The notes: a model not told the origin generated them from the letters alone. DNA of 64,000 bases from Actinosynnema sp042752395 (GCF_042752395.1 NZ_JBHYXZ010000015.1:26510-90509), one strand, 5' to 3'. Positions 1 to 8,522 are shown, counted from the stretch's first letter. Program-made: numbers and translations.

Positions 1-888
1 TCGGTCGTGCTGTGGCAGGAGCCGTTCGTCATCTACTCGCAGGTGCTGGCGGCGACGAAGGACCTGGTCGTCGGCCCGATGGTGACCAACCCGAGCACGC
101 GGGACTGGTCGGTCACGGCGTCGCTGTTCGCCACGCTCAACGACATGTTCGGCAACCGCACGGTGTGCGGCATCGGGCGCGGCGACTCGGCGCGCCGGGT
201 GATCGGGCAGAAACCGGCGTCGCTGGCCACCCTCGGCCGGGCGATGACGGTGATCAAGGAGCTGGCCGAGGGCCGGGAGGTCGAGCACCACGGCACACCG
301 GTGCGCATCCCGTGGGTGCGCGACGGCAGGCTGGAGGTGTGGATGGCCGCGTACGGGCCGAAGGCGCTGCGGATGGTCGGCGAGCAGGCCGACGGGTTCA
401 TCCTCCAGACCGCGGACCCGGACATCGCCCGGTGGACCATCGGGACCGTGCGCGAGGCGGCCGTCGCGGCGGGCCGCGACCCGGCGTCGATCACCATGTG
501 CGTGGCCGCGCCCGCGTACGTCGGCACGGACTTGGCGCACCAGCGCGACCAACTCCGCTGGTTCGGCGGCATGGTCGGCAACCACGTGGCCGACCTGGTC
601 GCGCGGTACGGCGACTCGGGCGCGGTGCCGACCGCGCTGACCGACTACATCAAGGGCCGGGAGGGCTACGACTACAGCCACCACGGCCGGGCGGGCAACC
701 GGTCGACGGACTTCGTGCCGGACTCGATCGTGGACCGGTTCTGCCTGCTCGGCCCGGCGTCCGCGCACGTGGACCGGTTGCAGGAGTTGCGCGAGGTCGG
801 CGTGGACAACTTCGCGCTGTACCTGATGCACGACGACAAGGACAAGACGCTCACGTCGTACGGCAACGAGGTGATCGGCCGGGTGTGA
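1..888 (+). CDS. LLM-class F420/flavin-dependent oxidoreductase (5' partial)
   Basis: Single-domain luciferase-like monooxygenase (LLM) TIM-barrel enzyme that would use reduced F420 or FMN in the cytoplasm; the substrate cannot be read from sequence. The frame is already open at base 1, so the start lies outside the window and about 295 C-terminal residues are visible. Family-like segments are GIGRGDSARR, WMAAYGPKALRM followed by EQADGFIL, and the C-terminal helix RFCLLGPASAHVDRLQELR. The pattern recalls the TIGR03842 subgroup of predicted F420-dependent enzymes (from memory). A GTG at base 7 is only an internal codon. The last codons and the downstream sequence are repeated with errors after the adjacent gap, so the real intergenic sequence here is uncertain. 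Confidence 0.8.
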   Translation, partial: SVVLWQEPFVIYSQVLAATKDLVVGPMVTNPSTRDWSVTASLFATLNDMFGNRTVCGIGRGDSARRVIGQKPASLATLGRAMTVIKELAEGREVEHHGTPVRIPWVRDGRLEVWMAAYGPKALRMVGEQADGFILQTADPDIARWTIGTVREAAVAAGRDPASITMCVAAPAYVGTDLAHQRDQLRWFGGMVGNHVADLVARYGDSGAVPTALTDYIKGREGYDYSHHGRAGNRSTDFVPDSIVDRFCLLGPASAHVDRLQELREVGVDNFALYLMHDDKDKTLTSYGNEVIGRV

Positions 889-1116
889 AACCCCGACGCC
901 GGTTCCCGGGCGCGGTCCCCGGGAACGGCGGCGCTCCCCGCCGGGGGGGGTAATCGCGGCCGGGCCGGGGTGGTGTAAACAAAAGACCCGGGCGGCCCGA
1001 TGTGTNNNNNNNNNNACTACTAAATTCCACCTACGCAACCTTCGTACGTCACCTTGGTTCTCGGCCGGTTGTTAAACCCCTACGCCGTGTCCCGGGCGCG
1101 GTCCCGGGAACCGGCG
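845..1116. other. Assembly gap (N 1006-1015) flanked by corrupted duplicate
   Basis: Ten Ns at 1006-1015. Bases 1031-1116 match 845-930 at a fixed offset of 186 with scattered substitutions, many of them G to T. For example TCGGCCGGGTGTGAAACC (875-892) reappears as TCGGCCGGTTGTTAAACC (1061-1078). The two sides of the gap therefore overlap and were not merged. Bases 931-1030 are probably low-quality read ends, and the true distance between the LLM gene and the DUF397 gene is shorter than shown. Confidence 0.85.
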
Positions 1117-1120
1117 TCGA

Positions 1121-1288
1121 TCACCGCCTGCTGGTGAAAGCGCGCCAGGCGGTCGGCGTGAAGGCCAGGCGCGGCGCGGTGTTCTTGGAGTCCCGCACGC
1201 CGACGACCTCCGGGGCGAACGCCACCTCCACGCAGTTGGTATTGGCCCCTTGGCTGTAGCTGCTCTTACGCCACTGCCTCGCCTCCAC
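1121..1288 (-). CDS. DUF397 domain protein
   Basis: Small cytoplasmic protein (55 aa) of the DUF397 family, recognised by WRKSSYSQGANTNCVEVA, a central VRDSKN and a C-terminal W-x-x-F. Such proteins are typically encoded next to Xre-DUF5753 regulators in actinomycetes and can act as their partners or antagonists (BldB/WhiJ-type systems). The start chosen is GTG at 1288, preceded by GGAGG eight bases upstream; it overlaps the end of the regulator gene by 23 bp, so the two are translationally coupled. The C-terminus (FTSRR then stop) is shorter than usual and lies within a few bases of the corrupted gap flank, so the true end could differ. Confidence 0.8.
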   Translation of the reverse strand: MEARQWRKSSYSQGANTNCVEVAFAPEVVGVRDSKNTAPRLAFTPTAWRAFTSRR

Positions 1289-2117
1289 GCTGTTCCTCCC
1301 GCAGTCGGTCGTAGCGATCCGCCCACTCGGCGAACACCGACCGCGATTGTTCCTCACTCAACGCCACCCGGTCGAGGTCATTGCACGCTTGCTCGAACAG
1401 GGTGGTGGTTTCGGGCTCGTCCGAGAGCACCGCCAGCGGCCCGGTCTCGACGTACGACACGGGCGAGTGATCGGCGAAGGTCATGAAGGTGAACGCGGCA
1501 GTCAGCGTCCGGGGCAGTTGGTCCGCGAAGGTCACCAGCCGGACGCCGCCGCGGAACAGCAGTTGCAGCAACTGCTCGTACATCACCTGCGGACCGCCCA
1601 CCACGTGGTGCAGCACGGATTCGAGGACGAAGAAGTGCCCCGCGGGTGGTCGAGGCCGCTCGAAGATCCGTTGACGGGCCATCCGCTCGGCCACGCGGTG
1701 CTCACCATCGGTCGGGGCGATCAGGGCGGCGGCGTAGTCGGCGGTCTGGAGCAGACCCGGGATGGCGGTGATCTCGTACGACCAGATGACCTCGGCGGTC
1801 TGCTCGTGCAGGAGGAGCGCGCGCAGGCTGTCGGGCACCGCGATCTCGTGCGGCCGGACGAGGTGGCCCGTGTTCCGCTCCTCGGCCAGGTCCATGATGT
1901 GCTCGTAGGTCGCCTGGTCCGACCGGAGGTGGCCGACGTAGCGGGCGATGTCGAGCGGGCTCGTGCCGCGCAGTCCGCGCTCCACCTTCGATATCCGGGC
2001 TTGGGACCAACCCAGCTCCTCGGCCAGGTCCCCGAACTTGACGGTCGACCGGCGGCGGGCTTGGCGGAGGGCATCGCCCAGCTCGCGGCTGAGCGCATTC
2101 GACGCGCGTGACTCCAT
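1266..2117 (-). CDS. Xre-family regulator with DUF5753 domain
   Basis: DNA-binding regulator of 283 aa. Residues about 10-65 form an Xre helix-turn-helix (LGDALRQARRR, then ELGWSQARISKVERG). The rest matches DUF5753, with ITAIPGLLQTADYAAAL as its conserved opening and the GPLAVLSDEPETTTLFEQ region near the end. This is a large actinomycete family, many members of which pair with DUF397 proteins and influence development or secondary metabolism. The DUF397 gene lies immediately downstream and overlaps. ATG at 2117 gives the full HTH. No specific target can be inferred. A second member without a DUF397 partner lies at 7683-8522. Confidence 0.9.
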   Translation of the reverse strand: MESRASNALSRELGDALRQARRRSTVKFGDLAEELGWSQARISKVERGLRGTSPLDIARYVGHLRSDQATYEHIMDLAEERNTGHLVRPHEIAVPDSLRALLLHEQTAEVIWSYEITAIPGLLQTADYAAALIAPTDGEHRVAERMARQRIFERPRPPAGHFFVLESVLHHVVGGPQVMYEQLLQLLFRGGVRLVTFADQLPRTLTAAFTFMTFADHSPVSYVETGPLAVLSDEPETTTLFEQACNDLDRVALSEEQSRSVFAEWADRYDRLREEQRGGEAVA

Positions 2118-2278
2118 GCGGGCACGCTAGGGCGTCTGACCAGCCGGTTCCAGCCTGAACGCGGGGTTTCAGCCCAAGAGGTCAGCGCGGTACCGGCGGG
2201 CCACGATTGACCCGATCGGGGGTCGTCGCCGGCGCTGGAGCACCCGGAATTGTCGGACCTCGTTGCTACGTTCGCCGC

Positions 2279-2797
2279 ATGATCCTCCCCACTGAGACCG
2301 AAGAGGCCCGTTTCTGGGCGATGTTGGAAGACGCGTGGACCGGCCTCGGCCCCGGTCCGAACGAGGTGCGGCGCGCGTTGGCCAAGCGCGACGTGTCCGA
2401 GGACGCCTTCGAGGAGGCCGCCGAGCTGGAGGAGCACCTGCCGTCGGTGCTGCGGGCGCTCGCGGCGGCGTCGGCGGACCTCTCCGCCGAGGAGCTGACC
2501 GCGCTGGACCGGGTGGCCGAGCGCAAGCTGCACGAGATCGACCGGGCCGACGTCCAGGAGGTCACCGACGGCTCGGACGACGGTTTCCTCTACGCGCGCG
2601 GGTTCATCCTCGCGCTGGGCCGGGAGTTCTACGAGGCCGTGGTCCGCGACCCGGGGGTGGCGGTGGTGGACGCCGAGTGCGAGGAGTTCTGCTACTTCTT
2701 CGCCCACTTGCACGACCGCCGGTTCGGGGGTTTCCCGGAGACGGGGTCGGGGATCTCCCGGGAATCGGGGTCGAACCCGGCGGGGTGGGCGGTGTAG
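2279..2797 (+). CDS. DUF4240 domain protein
   Basis: Protein of 172 aa that resembles DUF4240: N-terminal FWAMLEDAW, an acidic helical middle, and a DGFLYARGFILALGREFYE segment followed by CEEFCYFF. Its function is unknown. It is probably cytoplasmic: no signal peptide or membrane segment. ATG at 2279 is chosen because the conserved E-x-x-FW motif begins just after it; the in-frame upstream extension to 2207 has no family similarity. No Shine-Dalgarno is visible upstream, so a leaderless message is possible. It is divergent from the Xre gene and followed 17 bp downstream by a PH-domain gene. The C-terminal tail (from about residue 150) is Gly/Ser-rich and unlikely to be structured. Confidence 0.7.
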   Translation: MILPTETEEARFWAMLEDAWTGLGPGPNEVRRALAKRDVSEDAFEEAAELEEHLPSVLRALAAASADLSAEELTALDRVAERKLHEIDRADVQEVTDGSDDGFLYARGFILALGREFYEAVVRDPGVAVVDAECEEFCYFFAHLHDRRFGGFPETGSGISRESGSNPAGWAV

Positions 2798-2814
2798 CGG
2801 GTACCGTCGAACGC

Positions 2815-3189
2815 GTGATCGACTTCGAGAAGCAGTCCGTCTTCAAGCTGGCCCCGTGCCGGCCGGAGGACATCGCGTCGCAGGTGTCGCCGATCCTGAT
2901 CCAGGGCGAGCAGATCGTGTCGAGCTTCAAGACGGTGCGGGACTTCGTGGTGTTCACCAACAAGCGGGTGATCGCGGTGAACGTCCAGGGCATGACCGGC
3001 CGGAAGAAGGACTTCACGTCGCTGCCCTACAGCCGGGTGCAGGCGTTCTCCATCGAGACCGCCGGCACCTTCGACATGGACGCCGAGCTGGACCTGTGGT
3101 TCAGCGGCCTGGGGCAGGTGCGGCTGGAGTTCAAGGGGCACGCCGACGTGCGGCTGCTGGGGCAGATGATCGCGACGTTCGTGCTCTGA
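2815..3189 (+). CDS. Bacterial PH domain protein
   Basis: Protein of 124 aa consisting of one bacterial pleckstrin-homology-like domain (bPH_1/PF08000 type). It shows strands such as EQIVSSFKTVRDFVVFTNKR, VIAVNVQGMTGRKKDF and SLPYSRVQAFSIET, ending in a C-terminal helix (LLGQMIATFVL). Family members are small cytoplasmic beta-barrel proteins of unclear function. GTG at 2815 is the likely start because translation from it begins exactly at the conserved DFEKQS region; upstream codons overlap the DUF4240 gene. It probably forms a two-gene unit with DUF4240. Confidence 0.8.
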   Translation: MIDFEKQSVFKLAPCRPEDIASQVSPILIQGEQIVSSFKTVRDFVVFTNKRVIAVNVQGMTGRKKDFTSLPYSRVQAFSIETAGTFDMDAELDLWFSGLGQVRLEFKGHADVRLLGQMIATFVL

Positions 3190-3640
3190 CCGCCGGGACC
3201 GCGCACGGGCCACCGCACGAACGCCGGGACCGCCCGCGACCCCTGCACACCCGACCGCACGCGGCCCACGACCGCGCGCCCACGACGCGCATCCGCGCCG
3301 GCCGGCGAAGCCGACCTGCCGCCCAGCACCACCGAACCCGGCCGACTCCCGCCGGACGCCGCCCGCGACGGCGCACCGACGCGGGCGCGGGCCGGGATGC
3401 GGCGCAGCGCGCGGGCGGTGCCGGAGGTCGGACGGTGCCGGAAGCCGGACGGTGCCGGAAGTCAGGCGATATCGGAGGTCAGGCGGCTGCGCGGTCGGAC
3501 GGCCCGCACCCGCGCCAACCACCCGCCCACGGCCCGCACCCCGTGCCGACCACAGGCGGCCCGCGCGTCCCGGCAGGCCCCGGTCCCGGCCGCCCGAACC
3601 CGTCCCTCGGGCGGCACCGAACGCGGTCGAACCCCGCCCG
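3190..3640. other. Intergenic stretch without a supported gene
   Basis: About 450 bp between the PH gene (plus) and a minus-strand gene. Every open frame translates to Pro/Arg/Ala-rich low-complexity sequence with no start or Shine-Dalgarno of note. Between about 3415 and 3485 it contains a degenerate short tandem repeat (ACGGTGCCGGAAG-type units of about 17 bp). No hairpin terminator of convincing quality was seen. Confidence 0.5.
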
Positions 3641-3982
3641 TCACTCCGGCGAAAGGGAGTTCCAGGCCGCCTCGAAGGTTTCCCGGGTGATCGGCTTGAT
3701 GGGGTCGTCGTGCGGGTCGAGCGGCTCGTCGGTGAGACCGCCGTAGACGTCCTCCATCCGCCGCCACGAGTAGCGGTGCACCCCGCCGGCCGAGGGCAGC
3801 TCGACCTGCCGGATCGCGATCAGCTCGCCCTCGTACTCCACGGCCTCGTAGAGCGCCCGCGCGCCCTCGTCCACCCAGCCCTCGACGTCGACGAACTCGA
3901 AGTACAGGCGCGGCCGGTTCGACTGCTCCAGCGCGCGGTACCAGGCGACGACGTCGTCCATCCGGCTCGAGATCCCGATCAT
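3641..3982 (-). CDS. Hypothetical protein coupled to the NUDIX gene
   Basis: Protein of 113 aa, soluble and acidic, with no recognised domain. Visible segments are WYRALEQSNRPRLYFEFVD, VEYEGELIAIRQVELP and MEDVYGGLTDEPLDPHDDP. ATG at 3982 overlaps the stop of the upstream NUDIX gene in an ATGA, implying translational coupling and co-expression with the pimA operon. A later ATG at 3961 would remove seven residues. Its position as last gene of the PIM operon suggests an accessory role, but no function can be assigned. Confidence 0.7.
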   Translation of the reverse strand: MIGISSRMDDVVAWYRALEQSNRPRLYFEFVDVEGWVDEGARALYEAVEYEGELIAIRQVELPSAGGVHRYSWRRMEDVYGGLTDEPLDPHDDPIKPITRETFEAAWNSLSPE

Positions 3983-4956
3983 CGGACCGAACGGGTCGTG
4001 CCGTCCCACTCGGCCAGCGCGCCGGGCAGGACCTCGGCCAGTTGCACCGGGTACACCGTCGCGTCGGTGGACGCCAGCTCCTCCAGCGACCACCACCGGT
4101 GCCGGCGGATGGTCCGCCGCTCGACCTCGTTGAACCGTGAAGTGTCCACGTCGATCCCGTCCACCTTTCCGACGAAGAACCACTCGACCGCCGCGTAGCT
4201 CAAGCCGTCGAGGGCGAACGCGGCGTGCCGCTTCCACACCGGCCCGATCAGCTCGTCGCCGGACACCCGCGCGCCGGTCTCCTCGTACACCTCCCGCACG
4301 GCCGCCGCCCGGAGGTCCTCCCCCGGTTCGACGCCGCCGCCGACCGTGAACCAGAACAGCTCGTCCGGCCGGCTCGGGAGGAAGCCCTCGAACAGCAGCA
4401 CCCGGTCCTCGGCGTCCAGCAGCACGACCCGCGCCGCCACGCGCGGCGTGAGGGCCGGCGCCTCGGTGTCGCCGCCGGGTTCGGCGATCTCGAAGTACGA
4501 CGGCGTGGGCGCGGTGCCCGCGAGCCGCAGCCACCGCACGGACCGCCGCCGGCGCAGCGCCAGCGTGTCCCGCACGGCGTCGTTGTGCACCCGCCGGGCC
4601 AGCACGACCCGCTGCTCGGCGTCGGACAGCTCGGCCGCCAGCGCGGGCTCCAGCACGGACCGGTCGAGCCCTTCGAGCAACGCCGACAGCCGGTTCTCCG
4701 CCGCCTCCCGCTCCGACCGCGCGGCCTGCTCGGCCCGGTCCGCCGCCGCCCTCAGCTCGGGCTTGTCGCACACCGCCGCCACCGCCCTGGTCACCACCGC
4801 CCGCCGCGCCAGGGCCGCGTCCAGCGCCGCCCAGGCGGCGTCCGTGCGCACGTGCAGCCGGTCCAGCCGGTTGGCCGTGCCGAGCGTCCACGGACCGACC
4901 AGCACGGCCACCGCCAGCAGCACCAGGAACGTCGTCGCGACGCCGGAACTGGTCAC
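3979..4956 (-). CDS. LemA-NUDIX fusion hydrolase
   Basis: Protein of 325 aa with an N-terminal membrane segment (about 8-22, TTFLVLLAVAVLVGPW), a LemA-like helical region (about 29-156: NRLDRLHVRTDAAWAALD at the start and NDAVRDT followed by SYFEI at the end, as in LemA proteins), and a C-terminal NUDIX domain. The NUDIX box is complete at about 207-229 (G-x5-E-x7-REVYEETGA), so it should be catalytically competent on a nucleoside diphosphate-linked substrate. It is probably tethered to the inner face of the membrane. It follows pimA with a 4-bp overlap. A NUDIX gene occupies the same position downstream of pimA in mycobacteria (Rv2609c; from memory), suggesting a link to PIM or GDP-sugar metabolism. 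Confidence 0.85.
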   Translation of the reverse strand: MTSSGVATTFLVLLAVAVLVGPWTLGTANRLDRLHVRTDAAWAALDAALARRAVVTRAVAAVCDKPELRAAADRAEQAARSEREAAENRLSALLEGLDRSVLEPALAAELSDAEQRVVLARRVHNDAVRDTLALRRRRSVRWLRLAGTAPTPSYFEIAEPGGDTEAPALTPRVAARVVLLDAEDRVLLFEGFLPSRPDELFWFTVGGGVEPGEDLRAAAVREVYEETGARVSGDELIGPVWKRHAAFALDGLSYAAVEWFFVGKVDGIDVDTSRFNEVERRTIRRHRWWSLEELASTDATVYPVQLAEVLPGALAEWDGTTRSVR

Positions 4957-6074
4957 GCCTCACCCACCCGACGGGGATCTGCCGCCATGGCGCTCTCATA
5001 CACCCGCAGGACCTGGTTCGCGACCACCGACCAGTCGAACATCATGACGCGGTGCCGCGCCGCGTCGACGTAGTCGGCCCGCCGCGCCGGGTCGGTCAGC
5101 ACCTCGCGCAACGCGGCGGCCAGCGCGGACGGGTCGCCGACCGGGGTCAGCACGCCCGCCTTGCCGTCGTCGAGCACCCGCCGGAACGCGTCGAGGTCGC
5201 TGGCCACCACCGCCGCGCCCGCCGACATCGCCTCGGTGAGGATGATCCCGAAGCTCTCGCCGCCGGTGTTGGGCGCGCAGTAGACGTCCACGCTGCGCAG
5301 GGCCCGCGCCTTGGTCTCGTCGTCCACCATGCCGAGGAACACCACCCGCGACGCCAGCTCCGGCCCGGCCTGCTCGCGCAGCTCGTCCTCGTCGCCGCGC
5401 CCGACCACGAGCAGCCGCACGTCCGGCAGGTCCAGCTCGCGGAACGCGTCGAGCAGCACCGGCATGCCCTTGCGCGGCTCGGTGTACCGGCCGACGAACC
5501 CGACCGTGCCGCCGGGGCGCGGGTAGCCGGGCAGCGGGGTGGCGTCGGCGAAGAACCCGACGTCCACGCCGTTGGGGATCTCCACCGCGTCGCCGCCCAG
5601 GTGCTCCACCTGCACGCGGCGGGCCAGCGCGGACACCGCGATCCGGGCGGTGACCTTCTCCAGGAACGGCTGGAGCACGGCCTGGAACGCCGACAGCATC
5701 TTCGACCGGGGCGTGGAGGTGTGGAACGTGGCCACGATCGGGCCGTCGGCCACCATCAGCGCCAGCATCGACAGCGACGGCGCGGTGGGCTCGTGCAGGT
5801 GCAGCACGTCGAAGTCGTGCTCGGCGATCCAGCGCCGGACGCGGGCGAACGACACCGGCCCGAACGACAGGCGCGCCACCGAGCCGTTGTACGGGATGCC
5901 GACCGCGCGGCCGGCCGGGGTGACGAACTCCGGCACCGGCGTGTCGTCGTCGGCGGGCGCGAGCACCTCCACCTCGTGCCCGAGGCGGCGCAGGGCGCGG
6001 GCCAGGTCGACCACGTGCGCCTGCACCCCTCCGGGCACCTCGAAGGAGTACGGGCAGACGATGCCGACCTTCAC
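4953..6074 (-). CDS. pimA: Phosphatidyl-myo-inositol mannosyltransferase PimA
   Basis: GT4 glycosyltransferase of 373 aa that transfers mannose from GDP-mannose to phosphatidyl-myo-inositol at the cytoplasmic membrane face, the first step of PIM synthesis. Seen: N-terminal VGIVCPYSFEVPGGVQAHV (acceptor-side Rossmann loop), GFVGRYTEPRKGMPVLLDA, and the C-terminal nucleotide-sugar motif ESFGIILTEAMSAGAAVVAS with the E-x7-E pattern. Length matches mycobacterial PimA. The start is GTG at 6074, overlapping the patA stop (GTGA). Gene order pgsA-patA-pimA-NUDIX is the classical PIM operon, which makes the assignment firm. Confidence 0.93.
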   Translation of the reverse strand: MKVGIVCPYSFEVPGGVQAHVVDLARALRRLGHEVEVLAPADDDTPVPEFVTPAGRAVGIPYNGSVARLSFGPVSFARVRRWIAEHDFDVLHLHEPTAPSLSMLALMVADGPIVATFHTSTPRSKMLSAFQAVLQPFLEKVTARIAVSALARRVQVEHLGGDAVEIPNGVDVGFFADATPLPGYPRPGGTVGFVGRYTEPRKGMPVLLDAFRELDLPDVRLLVVGRGDEDELREQAGPELASRVVFLGMVDDETKARALRSVDVYCAPNTGGESFGIILTEAMSAGAAVVASDLDAFRRVLDDGKAGVLTPVGDPSALAAALREVLTDPARRADYVDAARHRVMMFDWSVVANQVLRVYESAMAADPRRVGEA

Positions 6075-7018
6075 GCGTGCTCCCCGCGGCGCGCCAGCAC
6101 CCGCCGCAGCGCCTTCTGCCTGCTCTCGGGCAGGTCGGCCAGCCACAGCCGCTGCATCATGTGCCAGTCGGTGGGGTGGGCGGCGATGTCGGCGGCGAAC
6201 ACGTCGGCGACCTGCTGGGTCGCCGCGGCCACGCCCGCCGTGCCCGCCACCCGGATCGGGGGGTGCATCCGGATGCCCCAGCCGTCCTCGGTGAACCACA
6301 GGCCGGCCGGGATGAGCGCCGCGCCGGTGGTCGCGGCCAGGTGCGCGGGACCGGCGGGCATCAGGGTGCGCTCGCCGAAGAACGTGACGGGCACGCCGCC
6401 CGCGGTGAGGTCGCGGTCGGCGAGCAGGCAGACGACCTGGTTGGCGCGCAGCCGCTCGGCGAGCACGACCGCCGGGTTGCGGTCGCCGCCGGTCAGCGGC
6501 ACCACCTCGAAGCCGAGGCCCTCCCGGAACGCGATGAACCGCCGGTACACCGACTCGGGCTTGAGCCGCTCGGCGACGGTGGTGAACGTGCCGCAGTGGC
6601 GGACCAGCCAGACGCCCGCCATGTCCCAGTTGCCGCAGTGCGGCAGCGCGACCACCGCGCCGCGGCCCTCGGCCAGCGCGGCGTCGAGGTTCTCCGCGCC
6701 GCTCAGCGTGCGGTCCAGCTCGGCGTAGACCTGGTCGAGGTCCATCGAGGGCAGCCGGAACGCCTCGCGCCAGTACCGCGCGTACGAGCGCACCGCCAGC
6801 CGGACCAGCTCGTCCAGCTCCGCCTCGCCCGCCCGGGGCACGACCCGGCGCAGGTTGGCCCGCAGCCGGCTCACCCCGCCACCGCCGCGGCGCGCGGCCC
6901 GGTCCGCGCCCAGGTCGAACAGCGCCTCCGCGGCCCGCTCCGGCAGCAGCCGCACCAGCCGCCACCCGGCCGCGTAGCCGAGGTCGACCAGGCGCTCCCT
7001 GACCGCCCGCCCGGTCAC
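6071..7018 (-). CDS. patA: Phosphatidylinositol mannoside acyltransferase PatA
   Basis: Lysophospholipid acyltransferase-like enzyme (LpxL/HtrB superfamily) of 315 aa that acylates the mannose of PIM1/PIM2 using acyl-CoA at the inner membrane. The catalytic H-x4-D motif is present as ALPHCGNWDMAG. Other family segments are VCLLADRDL, FFGERTLMPAGPAHLA and HPTDWHMMQRLW. GTG at 7018 overlaps the pgsA stop by 4 bp and gives the expected length. It sits between pgsA and pimA and is surely co-transcribed with both. Confidence 0.92.
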   Translation of the reverse strand: MTGRAVRERLVDLGYAAGWRLVRLLPERAAEALFDLGADRAARRGGGGVSRLRANLRRVVPRAGEAELDELVRLAVRSYARYWREAFRLPSMDLDQVYAELDRTLSGAENLDAALAEGRGAVVALPHCGNWDMAGVWLVRHCGTFTTVAERLKPESVYRRFIAFREGLGFEVVPLTGGDRNPAVVLAERLRANQVVCLLADRDLTAGGVPVTFFGERTLMPAGPAHLAATTGAALIPAGLWFTEDGWGIRMHPPIRVAGTAGVAAATQQVADVFAADIAAHPTDWHMMQRLWLADLPESRQKALRRVLARRGEHA

Positions 7019-7623
7019 GACCCCTGCTCCTTCGCCGACCGGCTCACGGCCAGCACCCGCTGCGCCACCGTGATGGTGACCAGCGCGGCGAGCAGGTACA
7101 ACGCCACCGGCAGGACGTAGGGCACGCCGAGCCCGTGCAGGCCCACGCCGACCAGCGCGACGATGAACCGCTCGGCCCGCTCGGCCAGGCCGCCGTCGGC
7201 GGACAGCCCGGACGCCTCCGCCCGCGCCTTCACGTACGAGGTGACCTGCGCGCCGACCAGCGAGACCAGGGTGGCCGCGGCCAGCCCGTGCTCGCCCTCG
7301 CCGAACGCCCACCACGCGACGGCGGCGAACAGCGCGCCGTCGGCGATCCGGTCGCAGGTCGCGTCCAGCACGGCGCCGAATTTCGTGCCGCCGCCCTGGG
7401 CGCGTGCCATCGCGCCGTCGATCAGGTCGAACAGCACGAAAGCGGTCACCAGGGCCGCGCCCGTGAACAGCTGCCCGCGCGGGATGAACCACAGCGCGGC
7501 GGCGACGGAGCCGACGGTGCCCAGCACCGTGACGGCGTTCGGGGTGAGGCCGCGGCGCAGCAGCCACGCCCCGACCGGATCGGTGACGCGCGAGACCGAC
7601 GCGCGGGCGAAGATGTTCAGCAT
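7015..7623 (-). CDS. pgsA: Phosphatidylinositol phosphate synthase (CDP-alcohol phosphatidyltransferase)
   Basis: Integral membrane enzyme (202 aa, about six hydrophobic segments) that transfers the phosphatidyl group from CDP-diacylglycerol to inositol phosphate. The full CDP-alcohol phosphotransferase motif D-G-x2-A-R-x8-G-x3-D-x3-D is visible in FDLIDGAMARAQGGGTKFG and the following AVLDATCDR. Identity as the inositol lipid enzyme rather than the glycerol one rests on the downstream patA-pimA. ATG at 7623 (MLNIFARAS) is preferred; a GTG at 7638 is possible. It is the first gene of the operon. The upstream HIT-thrS genes found next to pgsA in mycobacteria are here 6.4 kb away. Confidence 0.9.
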   Translation of the reverse strand: MLNIFARASVSRVTDPVGAWLLRRGLTPNAVTVLGTVGSVAAALWFIPRGQLFTGAALVTAFVLFDLIDGAMARAQGGGTKFGAVLDATCDRIADGALFAAVAWWAFGEGEHGLAAATLVSLVGAQVTSYVKARAEASGLSADGGLAERAERFIVALVGVGLHGLGVPYVLPVALYLLAALVTITVAQRVLAVSRSAKEQGS

Positions 7624-7682
7624 GGGGCGGCGGGGCACCTACCGACGGGGACGACGTGTCCCGCGCAGCCTAACCACCCAGC

Positions 7683-8522
7683 TCAGCCGAGCTTGCGGTG
7701 GTCCCTGGAGATCTGCTCCAGCAGGTCTTCCAGCGCGTCGCCGCGCACCGCGAGCCGTTCGAGCCGGCTGAACAGGGACAGGTACTCGCGCACATCGTGC
7801 GGGTCGGTGATGGTCGCGTTGCCGGTCAGCACGCTGAGCGTCACCACCCGCTCGTCGTAGACCTGGAACCCGTGCAGGGCGACCATGTTGGCGTCCGCGG
7901 TCCACGGCACGACCCCGAGCTGGACGTTCGGTCTTCGCATGATCTGCACGAGGTGGTCGATCTGCTCGCACATGAGGTCGGCGGACCCCATGCGCCAGCG
8001 CAGCGCGCTCTCCGCGAGCAGGAAGACGAACCGCTTGCCCAGGTCGTCCATGCGGGCACGGCGGCTGCGCAGGGTGGCGATCGCGCTGTCCTGCTCGTGC
8101 GGGGGCATCGTGTTGTGCACGACGCGCAAGTAGTTCTCGCTCTGCAGCAGCGCGGGCACGCCCGCGTTCTGGAAGAAGCGGCTGGTGGTGGCACGGGCCT
8201 CGATACGGGCCACGGTCTGCTGGTGGCGGTGGGCCCCCCGGTGCAGCACCACCCGGCGGGTCTCCGCCTCGGCGTGCAACTGGCGGGCCAACTCGACCAG
8301 CTCGACCCTGGTCTCCCTGGTCGCGGACAGCTCGGCGACCAGGCGCTCCACGTCGGTCACGGACGGGAGGAGCATGCCGTTCTCGATCTTCGACAGCTTG
8401 GACTGGCTCATCCCGGTAGCGCGCGCCGTGGCCGTTCCGGTCATCTTGGCCTCGGTGCGCAGCCTTCGTAACTCGCGCGAGAGCCGTTCTCGGGCCAGCC
8501 GCGAACGCTCAGGTGCGGTCAT
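7683..8522 (-). CDS. Xre-family regulator with DUF5753 domain
   Basis: Regulator of 279 aa: N-terminal Xre helix-turn-helix (ATGMSQSKLSKIENG at about 37-51) and a DUF5753 body with VPALLQSENYLRVVHN, MRRPNVQLGVVPW and the C-terminal YLSLFSRLERLAVRGDAL. No DUF397 gene is adjacent, so it is a solo member. ATG at 8522 starts MTAPERSR. It lies between pgsA and the sigL-rslA genes, all on the minus strand, but with 60 bp to pgsA and about 200 bp to rslA it is likely a separate unit. The DNA target is unknown. Confidence 0.9.
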   Translation of the reverse strand: MTAPERSRLARERLSRELRRLRTEAKMTGTATARATGMSQSKLSKIENGMLLPSVTDVERLVAELSATRETRVELVELARQLHAEAETRRVVLHRGAHRHQQTVARIEARATTSRFFQNAGVPALLQSENYLRVVHNTMPPHEQDSAIATLRSRRARMDDLGKRFVFLLAESALRWRMGSADLMCEQIDHLVQIMRRPNVQLGVVPWTADANMVALHGFQVYDERVVTLSVLTGNATITDPHDVREYLSLFSRLERLAVRGDALEDLLEQISRDHRKLG

